A stretch of 64,000 bases of DNA from CALFVT01 sp039989855 (GCA_039989855.1 JBDXGZ010000026.1:62001-126000); one strand, 5' to 3'. Counted from the first letter of the stretch, positions 36,636-46,353 are shown. The notes: generated from the letters alone by a model not told the origin. Translations and numbers: made by a program.

Positions 36636-36647
36636 AATGGATATAGC

Positions 36648-36815
36648 ATGGCATTTCTAAGATTTTTGGCAAATATGTTTCTCTTGCCAGGGACACTTGT
36701 TCTGAACGCTATGGATATTTCCGTTGATAGCGACGGCGGTATTTTCCGCTCGCTGATTAATATGATTTTTTGGGGCATTGTTGGCGTAATGATTATCGTG
36801 CCTATTATGCTATAG
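36648..36815 (+). CDS. small membrane protein (55 aa) upstream of haemoglobin
   Basis: Begins MAFLRFLANMFLLPGT. Two hydrophobic helices (about 4-20 and 33-54) are separated by a short acidic loop ISVDSDGGIF. It ends five bases before the haemoglobin ATG and starts directly after the candidate operator, so it is probably the first gene of the NO-responsive operon. No family is recognised. Confidence 0.65.
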   Translation: MAFLRFLANMFLLPGTLVLNAMDISVDSDGGIFRSLINMIFWGIVGVMIIVPIML

Positions 36816-36820
36816 TCGCC

Positions 36821-37246
36821 ATGTCAGCGCGGCTTACGGAAGATGACATTCGGCGTGTCGTTCGCGCCTTTTACGCAGAGGTTCAAACGGACGCGTTGCT
36901 CGGCCCTGTATTTGCCCAGCGAATTGCGCCCAGTGCGTGGGATGCCCACATGGAGCACATCGGTGATTTCTGGTCATCGATCTTTTTGAAGACGGGACGT
37001 TTTACGGGCAGGCCCATGCAAAAACATGCAGGTCTAACCGCTATCACTCCCGCTCATTTTACCCGCTGGCTCAGCTTATTTTCTGATGTCTCCAATCGCG
37101 TCTTGGATGAAGCTCAGGCGAGGGCCATGCAGGAAATGGCGAACCGTATCGGTCAAAGTCTGCAAATGGGTCTCGCTGTGCGTCACCAGTCAGCTAGCAA
37201 TAGCGATAATCCGTTTAAGAGCTTTGGGCTTAAACTCCCGACCTAA
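36821..37246 (+). CDS. group III truncated haemoglobin
   Basis: A 141-residue haem protein of the TrHb-P type. Family marks are the N-terminal LTEDDIRRVVRAFYAEVQTD helix, the HIGDFWSS E-helix and the proximal His in MQKHAGL. Group III members are found with NO-stress and microaerobic systems and may bind O2 or detoxify NO or peroxide. The frame opens at 36770 but the family start is the ATG at 36821. It lies downstream of the candidate NsrR palindrome and converges with dsbB. Confidence 0.87.
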   Translation: MSARLTEDDIRRVVRAFYAEVQTDALLGPVFAQRIAPSAWDAHMEHIGDFWSSIFLKTGRFTGRPMQKHAGLTAITPAHFTRWLSLFSDVSNRVLDEAQARAMQEMANRIGQSLQMGLAVRHQSASNSDNPFKSFGLKLPT

Positions 37247-37254
37247 GCGCAGTT

Positions 37255-37770
37255 TTATTGCTGAACGGTCGTCTTTCGCAAACCAAATCCTGCGGTAAAA
37301 ACGGCTGCCGTGCCGCTTATAACCATATTCCACGCGGCCATTGAAAGGCCAAGGAAATGCCACGCGGCTTCGCTACAGGCGGGCGGCTTAACGGGTTCGC
37401 TCAGGCTATTGAGTAAGTCAGACCCTGATGAGATCGTGTCGAGGTCAATATCTCCGCCAAGGCACGTCTTCGGGCCCTCCCACCATTTATACTCAACCCC
37501 CATATGCCAAAGGCCGAGCGCCGCGCTAAACAGCAGGGCCAGCACGATGAGGGCATTGATATAGCGAATATCGGGTTTACCAGCATAGCTTATAATGAGC
37601 CCTAAAATAGCTACACCAATCACAAGCTTATGCGCATGGCGCTGCCAATAACACATTTGGCAGGGGACATAACCAAAGCCATATTGGAATATCCAGGCCC
37701 CAATCAGCAATCCTGCTGACACACAGAGGGCGAAAAGCGGCATGGTATTGGCTGTTAAAAGTCGTTTTAT
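37255..37770 (-). CDS. dsbB: disulfide bond formation protein B
   Basis: Inner-membrane quinone reductase that re-oxidises DsbA. The 171-residue protein has four transmembrane helices; the first periplasmic loop carries the CQMC pair in YVPCQMCYWQRHAHK, and the second loop carries the pair in GPKTCLGG and PPACSEA. The frame reaches 37824, but the family starts at MIKRLLTANTMPLF. It ends eight bases from the convergent haemoglobin gene. A DsbA gene is not in the window. Confidence 0.92.
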   Translation of the reverse strand: MKRLLTANTMPLFALCVSAGLLIGAWIFQYGFGYVPCQMCYWQRHAHKLVIGVAILGLIISYAGKPDIRYINALIVLALLFSAALGLWHMGVEYKWWEGPKTCLGGDIDLDTISSGSDLLNSLSEPVKPPACSEAAWHFLGLSMAAWNMVISGTAAVFTAGFGLRKTTVQQ

Positions 37771-38004
37771 CATGGAATTTCTATAGAAAATTGGAAGAGG
37801 TCTGTCATGTGAAGACTTGCTCATGTGGCATAAGGATTATGCGGTAATTGGCACGTAAATTGCTTTTTTATCCCCTGAAACGAGAATGTTTCGCAAGAAT
37901 TGTATTATTTTAGGACATAATATTGATTAACAGTGATTTAATATATTGAAATCACTGAATATTAACGACATAAACAATTGCGTTTTTGGACGCTGGGAGG
38001 AAAC

Positions 38005-38733
38005 GTGCCGCATAGTTTTGCACATATTGGAGAAGAATTAAAGAATCGCCGCCTAGAGCGTGGTGAGACTTTGTCTGCGATAGCGAAACGATTACGCATT
38101 TCTGTGACTTATTTGAATGCTATCGAAGAGCTTGACGCTGATAGCTTCCCAGCTTTGAGTTATGGTATTGGTTATGCGCGGTCCTATGCAAATGTACTTG
38201 GTATGCCCGCAGACGCTGTGGTTGAGCGTTTCAAGGCTGATTTGTCGATCCGCAAAATTGCGGCCTATCAAGGTCCAAAGCAGCGGGTGAAGCAACGTCG
38301 TTTTATGTTGCCTAAGGGTATTATATCTGGTGCGGCTGTGACGATACTCGCCGCATCTCTCGTCGGTTGGTTTGGCGTTCATGCCGAAGACCAGATCGAA
38401 CCAAGTTCGACTCTAACGGCCGTGGCTGATATTGACGTTCGCGCAGAAGCCCCCTTGCCGTCGGATATGTACCGATTAACAGCAGTAGGCCCAAGCTGGG
38501 TTGAAATCCGCTTACCTGACAATGTTTTAATCCGTCGTATTCTCACACCGGGTGAGCGGTGGGAAGGGGCTGTGCAAAGCGGCCTTACGATTATGGCCCG
38601 CAATGGTCATGCCTTACACTTACAGCGCGGCGAGCATGATTACGGGTCCCTTACAAATAGAAGTCAACGGCTAGAAGCAACCAGCTTTGATGCTTTAGAG
38701 GCACGCCTTTCTGCAAAAATCGTCGGCCGTTAA
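38005..38733 (+). CDS. rodZ: RodZ-like cytoskeletal/helix-turn-helix membrane protein
   Basis: Links the MreB cytoskeleton to the wall synthesis machinery in rod-shaped cells. The 242-residue protein begins at GTG (GGGAGG site just before), with a cytoplasmic helix-turn-helix (IGEELKNRRLERGETLSAIAKRL to ALSYGIGYARSYANVL, about 5-80). A basic juxtamembrane stretch (KQRVKQRRFMLPKG) precedes one transmembrane helix, and a periplasmic DUF4115-like domain has SWVEIRLPDNVLIRRILTPGE. ispG follows after 110 bases, the same order as in E. coli, which supports the name. Confidence 0.85.
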   Translation: MPHSFAHIGEELKNRRLERGETLSAIAKRLRISVTYLNAIEELDADSFPALSYGIGYARSYANVLGMPADAVVERFKADLSIRKIAAYQGPKQRVKQRRFMLPKGIISGAAVTILAASLVGWFGVHAEDQIEPSSTLTAVADIDVRAEAPLPSDMYRLTAVGPSWVEIRLPDNVLIRRILTPGERWEGAVQSGLTIMARNGHALHLQRGEHDYGSLTNRSQRLEATSFDALEARLSAKIVGR

Positions 38734-38843
38734 GCTCTGCACGCATAGGTCCTAAAAAGAGATAGCCTATGCTCTTTATATTGTCACAATTTCATGCCAA
38801 TAGGATTGAATAGCCTAGACTGACTTAGCTATCAGGAGCATCC

Positions 38844-39971
38844 ATGGCCACTAATATAAATCAAATTCGCCCTTGGCGCACAATCGAGCGCCGTACGAGC
38901 CGTCAGATCATGGTCGGCAAAGTGCCTGTGGGCGGCGACGCGCCAATCGCGGTGCAGTCTATGACCAATACGCTCACCCATGATGTTGACGCGACGGTTG
39001 GGCAAATTCAGCGCCTCGAAGCCGCAGGCGCCGATATTGTTCGCGTCTCTTGCCCTGACCCTGAAAGCAGTCTTGCCATGCGCGCGATAAGCGACCAAGT
39101 GGATGTGCCTCTCGTGGCTGATATTCATTTCCATTATAAGCGCGGCATCGAAGCGGCGGAAAACGGCGCGGCCTGTCTGCGCATTAACCCCGGCAATATC
39201 GGCGGACAGCACCGCGTCAAAGAAGTCGTCGCGGCGGCCCGCGCAAATGGCTGCTCTATTCGTATCGGCGTGAACGGCGGCAGCCTTGAGAAAGAACTGC
39301 TCGAAAAATTCGGCGAGCCGACCCCTGACGCGATGGTCGAGAGCGCGCTGATGCACGCGCGGATGCTTGATGATGAAGGCTTCCATGATTATAAAATCTC
39401 GGTCAAAGCCAGCGATATTTTCATGACCGTGGCTGCCTATCATGCGCTCGCAGAGATCACCGACGCGCCACTGCACCTCGGCATTACCGAAGCGGGCGGC
39501 ACGCGTATCGGGACGGTGAAATCCTCTATCGGTATGGGTAATTTATTATGGGCAGGGATTGGCGACACCATCCGCGTCAGTCTGTCCGATGAACCCGAAG
39601 AAGAAATCCGCGTCGGCTTTGATATGCTGAAATCCCTCGGGCTTCGCACGCGCGGCGTCAATATTATTTCCTGCCCGTCCTGCGCCCGCCAAGGCTTTAA
39701 CGTGATTAAAACCGTGCAAACCCTAGAGGAACGCTTGGCCCATATCGCCGAACCAATCAGCCTCTCGATTATTGGCTGCGTCGTCAACGGCCCCGGCGAA
39801 GCCATGTTCACCGACCTCGGCTTCACAGGCGGCTCCGCAGGCTACGGCATGATGTACCACGCCGGCAAAAAATCAGGCAAAACCAACAATGAAGACATGA
39901 TCGAAGAGATCGTCTCAGAGGTGGAACGCAAAGCGGTTGAGGTTAGAGCTGAGCGGGAAGCGGTGGGGTAG
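38844..39971 (+). CDS. ispG: 4-hydroxy-3-methylbut-2-enyl diphosphate synthase
   Basis: Penultimate step of the MEP isoprenoid route, converting MEcPP to HMBPP with a [4Fe-4S] cluster. The 375-residue protein starts with RRTSRQIMVGKVPVGGDAPI, has the TIM-barrel segments ADIVRVSCPD and LVADIHFHYKRGIEAAENG, and carries the cluster cysteines in SCPSCARQGF with a third Cys in IGCVVNGPGE. An AGGAGC site precedes the ATG. No other MEP gene is near. Confidence 0.97.
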   Translation: MATNINQIRPWRTIERRTSRQIMVGKVPVGGDAPIAVQSMTNTLTHDVDATVGQIQRLEAAGADIVRVSCPDPESSLAMRAISDQVDVPLVADIHFHYKRGIEAAENGAACLRINPGNIGGQHRVKEVVAAARANGCSIRIGVNGGSLEKELLEKFGEPTPDAMVESALMHARMLDDEGFHDYKISVKASDIFMTVAAYHALAEITDAPLHLGITEAGGTRIGTVKSSIGMGNLLWAGIGDTIRVSLSDEPEEEIRVGFDMLKSLGLRTRGVNIISCPSCARQGFNVIKTVQTLEERLAHIAEPISLSIIGCVVNGPGEAMFTDLGFTGGSAGYGMMYHAGKKSGKTNNEDMIEEIVSEVERKAVEVRAEREAVG

Positions 39972-40296
39972 GCGTGCCGAATAAACGCCTAACACCCCAA
40001 GAAAAAAAAGTTCTAAGCTACCAGAAAGATTGCCACAACATGGGGGTAATGAAGGGGAAGAAATAGATCCCTGTTCACCTTTACGGAGGCAAGGGTTTCT
40101 AGTCTTGTAATTTCGCACTCTAACGTGAAAGCGCAATTACCTAGAGCGTGGCTCACGGCGCAGTCGGCATATGGGGCTGCGGTGCAAAGCATAGGCATAA
40201 CCTATCAAAGCTCTTGTTTATTTCGATTGTACCCTATGGTGAATTAGGGCTAAAAGATTCAGGATTATAAAACTATCTCAACCAAATGGAGACGAC
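39972..40296. other. 325-base katG upstream region
   Basis: No gene is visible. The right half contains a possible OxyR site at 40191-40205 and AT-rich promoter-like sequence; the left half has nothing recognisable. Confidence 0.6.
40191..40205 (+). promoter_or_regulatory. possible OxyR half-site upstream of katG
   Basis: ATAGGCATAACCTAT is an inverted repeat (ATAGG/CCTAT with a five-base centre) matching the ATAG-N7-CTAT element of OxyR sites. It lies 91 bases before the katG start. I find no second element in register. Confidence 0.45.
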
Positions 40297-42444
40297 ATGA
40301 GTAATGAAGGCAAATGCCCAGTGATGCACGGCGCAAGCACCCCGTCATCGACTGGCAGTACAGCAAATCAAAAATGGTGGCCAGAGCAGCTAAACCTCAA
40401 AATTCTGAATCAGAATTCAGACAATGTGAATCCAGCCGGCGAGTCGTTTGACTATGCTGCCGCCTTTAAAAGCCTTGATCTTGCGGCTTTGAAAAAAGAC
40501 CTCGCCGCGCTTATGACTGATAGCCAAGATTGGTGGCCAGCGGATTACGGAACTTACGCCGGCCTCTTTGTGCGTATGACATGGCATAGTGCGGGCACGT
40601 ACAGAACATATGACGGACGCGGCGGAGCCTCTACAGGGTCGCAAAGATTTGCCCCGCTAAACAGCTGGCCTGATAATGGTAATCTTGATAAGGCGCGTCG
40701 CCTTCTTTGGCCGATTAAACAAAAATACGGCAAGAAAATTTCTTGGGCTGACCTTCTCATCCTTGCGGGTAACGTTGCCATGGAAACGTGCGGCTTTAAA
40801 ACCTTTGGCTTTGGCGGTGGACGTGCAGATGTCTATGAGCCTGAAGAAGATATTTACTGGGGCCCTGAAACAGAATGGCTCGACGATAAGCGCTACACAG
40901 GTGAGCGCGAGCTCGCAACGCCGCTTGGCGCCGTTCAAATGGGACTTATCTATGTCAATCCAGAAGGCCCGAATGGTAATCCAGACCCGCTGAAATCGGC
41001 GTTTGATATTCGCGATACATTTGGTCGTATGGCGATGGATGATTACGAAACCGTTGCGCTTGTCGCGGGTGGTCATACCTTTGGTAAAGGCCACGGTGCA
41101 GGCCCCGAAGAGAGTGTCGGCGTAGAGCCCGAAGGCGCTCCAATGGCCAATCAAGGTTTTGGTTGGATTAACAGCCACGGCACAGGTAAAGGTGATGATA
41201 CCACAACTGCGGGCTTTGAAGGCGCTTGGACACCGACACCTAACGAATGGAACATGGAATATTTCGAAGTTCTACTCGGCTATGAATGGGAGCAAACCAC
41301 AAGTGCTTCAGGTCACGTTCAGTGGACTCCGAAAGCGGGTCAAGGCGCGCCCGAAGCCCCTCAAGCGCATGATAAGGCCAAGTCACAAGCCCTTATGATG
41401 ACAACGGCTGATATGGCTTTGAAGCATGATCCAGACTATAGAAAAATCTCGCAAAACTTCCTTGATAATCCAGAGGAATTTGCAGATGCCTATGCCCGGG
41501 CATGGTTCAAACTGACTCACCGCGATATGGGCCCCAAAGCCTGTTACCTTGGAAGTGAAGTCCCGGCGGAAGACTTGATCTGGCAAGATCCCGTCCCTGC
41601 AGGACCCACCCTAAGCGACGCGCAAGTCGAAGGCTTGAAAAAAGCGATTATGGCAACGGGCCTCTCGGTTCAGCAACTTGTGACAACGGCGTGGGCGTCT
41701 GCCTCAACATTCCGTGGGTCTGATAAGCGCGGCGGCGCAAATGGTGCGCGTATTCGTCTGGCGCCTCAAAAGGACTGGGCGATCAATGAAGCGTCTGGCG
41801 TTGCAGCGGTCATCAAAAAGCTAGAGACAGTTCAGTCAGAGTTTGACGGTAATGTGTCTATTGCTGACCTGATCGTTCTGGGCGGTAATGCAGCGATTGA
41901 AGACGCCAGCGGCGTGAATGTGCCATTTGTTTCTGGTCGCGGCGATGCCAGCCAAGCGCAGACAGATGTCGATAGCTTTGCTGTTCTCGAGCCAACATTT
42001 GATGGGTTCCGTAATTATAAGAACACCAAAGACCCGCGCCCAACAGAAGCACTTCTCGTTGACCGTGCACAGCTCTTGGGCCTTACAGCGCCTGAAATGA
42101 CTGTCCTCGTCGCAGGCCTTCGCACACTCGGCGCAAATGCAAACGGCGGCCCGCGCGGCGTCTTTGTTGATAAGGTTGGTACGCTGACAAATGACGGGCT
42201 TAAGAACTTGCTTGATATGGGCATAGAGTGGAAACCCATGGACGCGTCCGAAGAGATGTTTGCAGGTCGTGACCGCAAAACGGGTAAAGTCAAATATACT
42301 GGCTCACGCGCTGACCTTGTGTTTGGGTCAAACTCCATTCTTCGCGGCTTGGCTGAGTTCTATGCTGAGAGCGATTCAAAAGAGAAGTTCGTTAATGACT
42401 TTATCTTGGCTTGGAACAAAGTCATGAACGCGGATCGTTTCTAG
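40297..42444 (+). CDS. katG: catalase-peroxidase
   Basis: Bifunctional haem enzyme that decomposes hydrogen peroxide. The 715-residue protein has the distal pocket VRMTWHSAGTYRTYDGRGG (Arg, Trp, His) and the proximal His in VAGGHTFGKGHGA. MGLIYVNPEGP provides the Tyr of the Met-Tyr-Trp adduct. A second, non-haem peroxidase-like domain fills the C-terminal half. GGAG precedes the ATG and a strong terminator follows. Peroxide control through OxyR is suggested by the upstream inverted repeat. Confidence 0.97.
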   Translation: MSNEGKCPVMHGASTPSSTGSTANQKWWPEQLNLKILNQNSDNVNPAGESFDYAAAFKSLDLAALKKDLAALMTDSQDWWPADYGTYAGLFVRMTWHSAGTYRTYDGRGGASTGSQRFAPLNSWPDNGNLDKARRLLWPIKQKYGKKISWADLLILAGNVAMETCGFKTFGFGGGRADVYEPEEDIYWGPETEWLDDKRYTGERELATPLGAVQMGLIYVNPEGPNGNPDPLKSAFDIRDTFGRMAMDDYETVALVAGGHTFGKGHGAGPEESVGVEPEGAPMANQGFGWINSHGTGKGDDTTTAGFEGAWTPTPNEWNMEYFEVLLGYEWEQTTSASGHVQWTPKAGQGAPEAPQAHDKAKSQALMMTTADMALKHDPDYRKISQNFLDNPEEFADAYARAWFKLTHRDMGPKACYLGSEVPAEDLIWQDPVPAGPTLSDAQVEGLKKAIMATGLSVQQLVTTAWASASTFRGSDKRGGANGARIRLAPQKDWAINEASGVAAVIKKLETVQSEFDGNVSIADLIVLGGNAAIEDASGVNVPFVSGRGDASQAQTDVDSFAVLEPTFDGFRNYKNTKDPRPTEALLVDRAQLLGLTAPEMTVLVAGLRTLGANANGGPRGVFVDKVGTLTNDGLKNLLDMGIEWKPMDASEEMFAGRDRKTGKVKYTGSRADLVFGSNSILRGLAEFYAESDSKEKFVNDFILAWNKVMNADRF

Positions 42445-42494
42445 CTAAGCGCTTCTGTTCGCGCTTAAAGCTTTAGAGCTATAGACTGTTTAAA

Positions 42495-42521
42495 GAAGGC
42501 CCTCGTGGCCTTCTTTTTTTT
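42495..42521 (+). terminator. rho-independent terminator of katG
   Basis: GAAGGCC (42495-42501) pairs perfectly with GGCCTTC (42507-42513) and is followed by eight T. Confidence 0.92.
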
Positions 42522-42616
42522 GCGTGGTTAAAACACATCCTTATGGTTGAGACGTAAATTCAAAATATAGCTTCACCTTTTAAGGCCTTTGATTTAGGTT
42601 AAATCAGGAGACCGTC

Positions 42617-43225
42617 ATGACATCATTTTTTAAAGCCTTATCTTTACCCGTTTTCTTTATCATCAGCGCATGCAACGCTGCGCCCAAAGGCGAGGTGGAA
42701 CGCAGCGGAAATTGGACTCTTAATCCCCTGGAATCTAGCATATCATATGTGACGATTAAGAGCGGGCCTCTCGGTGAGGTCAATAGCTTCAAGGACATTT
42801 CGGGCCGTGTTACGACGGACGGAAAAGCTGAATTTATAATCGCGCTTGATAGTGTTCATACCAATAACGAAACGCGCGATCCGCGTATGAAAGAATTTGT
42901 TTTTGAAACGTCGAAATATCCAGAAGCTAAAGTCACGGCCAATTTAAATATGGAACAATTGAACGCTCTGACGATTGGCGGTAGCAAAACGGTTACGCTA
43001 GATATGAAATTAGACTTGCACGGCATTGTTGATGAGCGAGAATTTGATGTTCTGGTCACACGTCTTGGCGTCAATGAAGTGCGCGTTGATAGTAAAGCGC
43101 CGCTCTTACTTGATGTTGAAGATTTTGGTCTTGAAGCGGGGGTTGCCAAGCTTAAAGAACTTGCAAAACTTGATAGTATTACGCCGATTGTGAGCTCGAC
43201 AATTTCGCTAACTTTTGAGCGCTAA
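42617..43225 (+). CDS. YceI family lipoprotein
   Basis: A 202-residue periplasmic lipocalin-like protein that binds isoprenoid-type lipids in characterised relatives. A signal with lipobox IISAC indicates lipid anchoring. The family pattern is GNWTLNPLESSISYVTIKSG, then GRVTTDGKAEFIIALDSVHTNN, DPRMKEFVFETSKYPEA and LDLHGIVDEREFDV. AGGAG precedes the ATG. It is separate from katG because a terminator lies between. Confidence 0.9.
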   Translation: MTSFFKALSLPVFFIISACNAAPKGEVERSGNWTLNPLESSISYVTIKSGPLGEVNSFKDISGRVTTDGKAEFIIALDSVHTNNETRDPRMKEFVFETSKYPEAKVTANLNMEQLNALTIGGSKTVTLDMKLDLHGIVDEREFDVLVTRLGVNEVRVDSKAPLLLDVEDFGLEAGVAKLKELAKLDSITPIVSSTISLTFER

Positions 43226-43640
43226 AGACTAATCAATGGGGCCGCACTGCGGCCTGCGGCTCAGCCGACGAGCGCGGTGACCGCGCGGCCAAGATGCAAC
43301 GATTTTAACTCTCACTTATAGCGGTCAAGCGGGTTGGATTAAATATCAATTCGGTGCAGTTGCCCAGACCCAAATACAGACCCAAATACAGGTGCTAATA
43401 TAAATCTGAGCGCATATGCGATGGGTTTAGATGTGGCTGGAATATAAGTCTTTATCTTGTACTATGCTTTTAATTGAGCCTAGTAAGTTGGCCGAATTCA
43501 ACGTAAATTATGTTGAAAAAGTGAAGATATCTTGGCAGATATACACCATAGAATCCGCTTCGCCTGCGAAAGGCGAGAGAGATACTTGTCCTTAAATGCC
43601 CAGATAACGTCAATTTTTAACGTATAAGTTAGAGATGATT
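43226..43640. other. gene-free region before the CoA-transferase genes
   Basis: The first 80 bases are GC-rich and may fold as a terminator for the yceI gene. A 12-base unit CAGACCCAAATA is repeated in tandem at 43365-43388. No coding frame or known RNA is visible. A promoter for the downstream operon must lie here but I cannot place it. Confidence 0.55.
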
Positions 43641-44339
43641 ATGAGTAAGGTTTATAAGACAGCTGCCGCCGCCTTGGATGGGATCTGTAAAGATGATATG
43701 GTCGTGATGTCAGGAGGTTTTGGCCTTTGCGGTATCGCAGAGAATTTGATTGCAGCGTTACGCGATAGCGGCGCGAAAGGCCTGAGCGTCATTTCAAACA
43801 ATGCAGGTGTTGACGGCTTTGGCTTGGGGCAGCTTTTAGAAACGCGCCAAATTGCGAAAATGATCAGCTCTTATGTCGGCGAGAATAAAGAATTTGAACG
43901 TCAATATTTGGGCGGTGAGTTAGAGCTTGAATTTAACCCTCAAGGCACGCTGGCCGAGCGGATTCGTGCGGGCGGGGCGGGCATTCCCGGATTTTATACT
44001 AAAACGGGCGTCGGCACTTTAATTGCTGAGGGTAAAGAGCATAAAGATTTCGACGGCGAGACCTTTATCATGGAAACGGGCCTTAAAGCGGACCTCTCGA
44101 TTATCAAAGCTTGGAAGGGCGACGCGGAAGGCAATCTTATTTTTAAAGCGACCGCGCGTAATTTTTCTCCGATGATGGCCATGGCAGGCAAGGTGACAGT
44201 GGTTGAGGTGGATGAGCTTGTCCCTGTTGGCTCGCTTGATCCGAACTTCATTCATACGCCAGGTGTCTTTGTGCAACGCATTGTGGAAGCGAAATGCGAG
44301 AAGCGGATTGAGCAATTGACGACGCGGGAGAACGTGTAA
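43641..44339 (+). CDS. scoA: 3-oxoacid CoA-transferase subunit A
   Basis: Alpha subunit of succinyl-CoA:3-ketoacid (acetoacetate) CoA-transferase, which activates ketone bodies. The 232-residue protein has the CoA-site MVVMSGGFGLCGIAENLI and the segments SNNAGVDGFGLG and GAGIPGFYTKTGVGT. The start at 43641 is preferred over 43635 because the AGAG site is then properly spaced. The subunit B gene overlaps by one base (TAATG), and an FAD reductase gene overlaps that. Confidence 0.93.
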   Translation: MSKVYKTAAAALDGICKDDMVVMSGGFGLCGIAENLIAALRDSGAKGLSVISNNAGVDGFGLGQLLETRQIAKMISSYVGENKEFERQYLGGELELEFNPQGTLAERIRAGGAGIPGFYTKTGVGTLIAEGKEHKDFDGETFIMETGLKADLSIIKAWKGDAEGNLIFKATARNFSPMMAMAGKVTVVEVDELVPVGSLDPNFIHTPGVFVQRIVEAKCEKRIEQLTTRENV

Positions 44340-44995
44340 TGACCCACAGTAAGACAGGATGGACACGCGATGAAATGGCCGCTCGGGCTGCGCAAGAGCT
44401 TGAAGACGGATTCTATGTCAATCTCGGTATTGGTATCCCGACATTAGTGGCCAACCATATTCCCGACGGCATTGATGTTACGCTACAATCTGAAAACGGC
44501 ATGTTGGGCATGGGGCCATTTCCCTATGCGGGTGAAGAAGATGCCGACCTGATTAATGCCGGCAAGCAAACTATTACAACTTTGCCAAAGTCGTCCTTTT
44601 TTGATAGCGCGACAAGCTTTGCCATGATCCGCGGAGGACATATTGATCTATCTATTTTGGGTGCTATGGAAGTCTCAGAAAGCGGCGACATCGCTAATTG
44701 GATGATACCGGGAAAAGTCGTCAAAGGCATGGGCGGCGCGATGGATTTGGTCGCAGGTGTAAAGCGCTGCATTGCTTTATTTGATCACACAAATAAGCGC
44801 GGCGAGAGTAAGTTCCTTAAACACTGCACGTTGCCGCTAACGGGGCAGAGCTGCATTAATATGGTGATTACAGACCTTGGCGTCTTTGACCGTGCAGAAG
44901 GCCAAAAACGCTTTCGCATGAGAGAGCTCGCGCCGGGGGTTACGGTTGACGAGGTCAAAGCCAAAACCCAAGCCGATGTGGATTATACATTATGA
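44339..44995 (+). CDS. scoB: 3-oxoacid CoA-transferase subunit B
   Basis: Beta subunit carrying the catalytic Glu, which forms the enzyme-CoA thioester, in LQSENGMLGMGP. The 218-residue protein also shows VNLGIGIPTLVANHIP and GGHIDLSILGAMEVS. It overlaps subunit A upstream and the FAD reductase downstream by four bases (ATGA), so all three genes are translated together. Confidence 0.94.
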   Translation: MTHSKTGWTRDEMAARAAQELEDGFYVNLGIGIPTLVANHIPDGIDVTLQSENGMLGMGPFPYAGEEDADLINAGKQTITTLPKSSFFDSATSFAMIRGGHIDLSILGAMEVSESGDIANWMIPGKVVKGMGGAMDLVAGVKRCIALFDHTNKRGESKFLKHCTLPLTGQSCINMVITDLGVFDRAEGQKRFRMRELAPGVTVDEVKAKTQADVDYTL

Positions 44996-46218
44996 AACGC
45001 TCAATTGTAATTATAGGTGCCAGTCACGCCGCCGCTCAAGCAAGCGTATCGCTTCGACAAGGTGGTTTTGACGGGGCCATTACGGTTATTGGCGACGAGA
45101 CTGATTTGCCCTATCACCGCCCGCCTTTGTCTAAGGACTTTCTCTCAGGCAATAAAGAATTGGATGAAATTCTTATTCGTCCGGCCTCCGTTTACGAAAC
45201 GGCCAACATTGAAATGAAGCTTGGGACTCGCGTGGAAACGATTGACCGCGCCGCTAAAACTGTGCTGACCGATGGGGGCGAAACCCTCTCTTATGATAAA
45301 TTGCTGCTCACCACGGGCGCACGTATTCGACGCCTCCCCGTTCCGGGTGAAGGCTTGGACGGCGTCTTTTATTTGCGCGACACCCAAGATGTGCGCGCTA
45401 TTAAAGCCCAAGTGAAAGCGGGACGAAAAGCCGTTATCATCGGCGGCGGTTACATAGGACTCGAGACCGCAGCTTCGCTTAAAAAGCAAAAGATGGACGT
45501 TACTGTGCTTGAGGCTATGCCGCGTATATTGCAACGTGTGACCGCGCCCATTATGTCCGAGTTTTACAAAAAAATTCATAGCGAGGAAGGCGTCAATATC
45601 CTCGAAGGTGTTATGGCCTCCGAGATTAAACAAACAGATAATGGTCTGAGCGTTCACACATCTTGTGAGCAAAGTTTTGACGCCGATATGGTGATTATCG
45701 GCATCGGTGTCATTCCCAATATAGAGCTGGCCGAAGCGGTAGGGCTCGATACGGGTAATGGTATAGAGGTCAATGAATTTTGCCAAACCTCTGACCCTGA
45801 CATTTATGCGGCGGGCGATGTGACGTGGCATTTAAACGTAATCTATGACCGCCATATACGTCTTGAATCTGTTCCCAATGCGACAGAGCAGGGCAAGGTC
45901 GTTGCCAATCACATTAACGGCAAGCCTAAGCCCTATAATTCATTGCCGTGGTTTTGGTCGGATCAATTTGATCTCAAGCTTCAGATTGCAGGCTTGTCTA
46001 CAGGATATGATGATATTGTCATTCGCGGCGATATTGAGGGTAGCCGTAGCTTTGCCGCCTTCTACTTTAAGGGCGAGACACTTTTGGCGGTTGACGCTGT
46101 GAATGCCCCGCGCGAATTTATGCTCGCGCGCATGACTTTATCTAAAGGCATGTCTCTAGATAAAAACCTATTAGGTGACACAGAAGTAGATCTGAAACTT
46201 ATAAAACCAACGTCATGA
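44992..46218 (+). CDS. FAD-dependent ferredoxin reductase-type oxidoreductase
   Basis: A 408-residue NAD(P)H-dependent flavoprotein similar to the reductases of ferredoxin-linked oxygenases and P450 systems. The N-terminal FAD loop IVIIGASHAAAQASVSL has Ala/Ser replacements of the usual GxGxxG. The NAD loop VIIGGGYIGLETAASLKK is intact, and DPDIYAAGDVTWH binds the flavin. A C-terminal reductase domain (about 315-408) starts LPWFWSDQFDLKLQIAG, typical of the group. No ferredoxin or oxygenase is adjacent. The overlap with scoB suggests a shared degradative pathway, which is inference. Confidence 0.87.
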   Translation: MKRSIVIIGASHAAAQASVSLRQGGFDGAITVIGDETDLPYHRPPLSKDFLSGNKELDEILIRPASVYETANIEMKLGTRVETIDRAAKTVLTDGGETLSYDKLLLTTGARIRRLPVPGEGLDGVFYLRDTQDVRAIKAQVKAGRKAVIIGGGYIGLETAASLKKQKMDVTVLEAMPRILQRVTAPIMSEFYKKIHSEEGVNILEGVMASEIKQTDNGLSVHTSCEQSFDADMVIIGIGVIPNIELAEAVGLDTGNGIEVNEFCQTSDPDIYAAGDVTWHLNVIYDRHIRLESVPNATEQGKVVANHINGKPKPYNSLPWFWSDQFDLKLQIAGLSTGYDDIVIRGDIEGSRSFAAFYFKGETLLAVDAVNAPREFMLARMTLSKGMSLDKNLLGDTEVDLKLIKPTS

Positions 46219-46353
46219 AAACGGGTTTGTTTTGACTCTATTGAGAGCCTTACCATCAGCTTGATTTAGACCATGCGGGAGTATTTGTTAGGCCGTATAG
46301 TCAGTCGTCTTAAAGCTCAAATTGATCATGGAATGTACCTAGCGACGTGTGCT

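Noticed and set aside
38832..39476. 214-residue minus-strand frame
   Set aside because: Complete antisense of ispG; His/Arg/Ala-rich composition reflects the codon pattern of the real gene.
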